From Acidobacteriaceae bacterium (GTDB taxonomy: Bacteria; Acidobacteriota; Terriglobia; Terriglobales; Acidobacteriaceae): a stretch of DNA of 5,796 bases. The stretch is from assembly GCA_003133425.1 (NCBI GenBank), contig PKXI01000371.1, positions 1 through 5,796 on the forward strand. The letters are read 5' to 3'. Positions 5,018 through 5,796 of this stretch are shown here, one piece after another. Position 1 is the first letter of the stretch. Every line of letters starts with the position of its first letter. The notes under the pieces were generated by a model. That model was not told the origin of the DNA, made no database searches, and was given only the letters and a program-made list of their open reading frames with translations. Made by a program: the position numbers and the translations under genes.

Positions 5018-5548
5018 ATGACAGAACTGGACGACCTGCGCTATCCAATCGGCCGCTTCAGCGCTCAGGCCGGCGGCACGGCCGCCACTCGCTCCGCACA
5101 CATCCAGGCTCTGCGCCTCCTCCCTGGGCAATTGCGGGCGGCGGTGAGCGGGCTGAGCGATGCGCAACTCAACACACCCTATCGCGAAGGCGGCTGGACC
5201 GTGCGGCAGACCGTGCATCACCTCGCCGACAGCCACGCCAACTCCTTTATCCGCTTCAAGCTCGCGCTAACCGAGGATTGGCCCACCATCAAGCCGTACG
5301 ACGAAGCGGCCTGGGCACGGCTCGCAGACAGCGAGACACCCATTGAAGGCTCATTGATGTTCATCGACGCACTGCACGAGCGGTGGGTAGCATTGTTGGA
5401 ATCTATGACGGAACAGGACTTCCAGAAGGGCTTCGTTCATCCCGTGAATGGCCGCCAGAATCTCGAACGCGCGCTGGCGATTTACGAGTGGCACGGACGC
5501 CACCACACCGCGCACATAACCGGCCTGCGCACGCGTAATGGCTGGTAA
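5018..5548 (+). CDS. DinB-superfamily protein, YfiT/bacillithiol-transferase type
   Basis: This gene encodes a complete 176-residue cytosolic protein of the DinB-like four-helix metalloenzyme superfamily. It is close in length and motifs to Bacillus YfiT (BstA), which transfers bacillithiol to electrophiles. Visible motifs are GGWTVRQTVHHLADSHANS (residues 58-76) and YEWHGRHHTAHI (156-167). His67, His159 and His163 are the probable metal ligands by comparison with YfiT. The N-terminal LRYPIGRF also fits the YfiT branch. The start ATG at 5018 lacks a Shine-Dalgarno site but has a TAATGT box seven bases upstream. The stop overlaps the next gene by 11 bases, so the two are probably cotranscribed. 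Superfamily membership is very likely. Whether the thiol cofactor here is bacillithiol depends on whether the host makes it, which the window cannot show. Confidence 0.9.
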   Translation: MTELDDLRYPIGRFSAQAGGTAATRSAHIQALRLLPGQLRAAVSGLSDAQLNTPYREGGWTVRQTVHHLADSHANSFIRFKLALTEDWPTIKPYDEAAWARLADSETPIEGSLMFIDALHERWVALLESMTEQDFQKGFVHPVNGRQNLERALAIYEWHGRHHTAHITGLRTRNGW

Positions 5549-5796
5549 GCTGCACGTGGACTCTGAAGACGCAGCGGCATCTGCCGGCCGGCTTGCCAAA
5601 AGCATCGAAAGCTATCTCGCGGATCATCCGGCGGCGGCGCTTATCGAGGATGGCCGTGTCATCTTCGACATGCGCACTGCCCATTACGCAGTGAGCGAGT
5701 CGCACGGGCGCTGCCTGCTGCAACTGTGGAGCGATGAGCGCAACCTGGTCCGTACGGTCGTGGAGGTGCAGGAGCGCGCGCAGTGCCTGCGCCTGA
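5538..5796 (+). CDS. Uncharacterised protein, N-terminal part (runs off the window)
   Basis: The first 86 codons of a gene are present; the reading frame is still open at the right edge. The start is the ATG at 5538, which overlaps the last 11 bases of the DinB-type gene. An in-frame TAA at 5517-5519 rules out a longer N-terminus, and no other start codon lies between. There is no Shine-Dalgarno site, so translation probably couples to the upstream gene. The visible part is soluble and mixed in charge: an Ala-rich helix (residues 10-28), then IEDGRVIFDMRTAHYAV and LLQLWSDERNLVRTVVEV, which look like strands ending in ERAQCLRL. I recall similar N-termini in uncharacterised acidobacterial proteins but can assign no function. 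Confidence 0.8.
   Translation, partial: MAGKLHVDSEDAAASAGRLAKSIESYLADHPAAALIEDGRVIFDMRTAHYAVSESHGRCLLQLWSDERNLVRTVVEVQERAQCLRL

Overview
The window reads as chromosomal DNA from a moderately GC-rich, probably diderm environmental bacterium. An Acidobacteriota-like origin is my best guess. It rests on the style of the exported Ig-repeat protein and on a DinB/YfiT-type gene followed by an uncharacterised gene that resembles acidobacterial proteins I recall. No rRNA, tRNA, CRISPR array, insertion sequence or phage gene was found, so the taxonomy is inference.

Layout. Positions 12-1469 (minus strand) hold a complete TldD-type metalloprotease gene with its HExxxH zinc motif and C-terminal cysteine. 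A gap of about 600 bases (1470-2087) has no convincing gene but holds several repeats: a 7-bp hairpin beside the tldD start, an AATATTGC/GCAATATT inverted pair, a perfect tandem 10-mer (ACCGTACGAT twice) and a 12-bp stem with a 23-nt loop. Positions 2088-4169 (plus strand) encode a 693-residue exported protein: signal peptide, three 95-residue-period Ig-like repeats of the 'putative Ig' type, a domain of about 300 residues with unknown function, and a final Ig-like domain. A strong hairpin at 4182-4224 closes this gene.

Positions 4391-4941 carry two tandem small genes for exported histidine-rich peptides. One is a 37-residue peptide whose predicted mature part is 11 His in 17 residues. The other is an 84-residue protein with His at every fifth position in eleven consecutive pentapeptides. 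They share the signal peptide and an upstream promoter region in exact register, but their mature parts are unrelated in sequence. Both have a TAnnnT box six bases before the ATG and no Shine-Dalgarno sequence, which suggests leaderless mRNAs.

Positions 5018-5548 encode a DinB-superfamily protein of the YfiT/bacillithiol-transferase type, also with a possible leaderless start. Its 3' end overlaps by 11 bases the start of an unrecognised gene that runs off the right edge (5538-5796).

How they work together: the tldD and Ig-protein genes diverge from a shared intergenic region and show no other link. The two His-rich genes look like one duplicated export-and-expression module with different metal-binding cargo, and are the most unusual part of the window. 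The DinB gene and its overlapping neighbour are probably cotranscribed.
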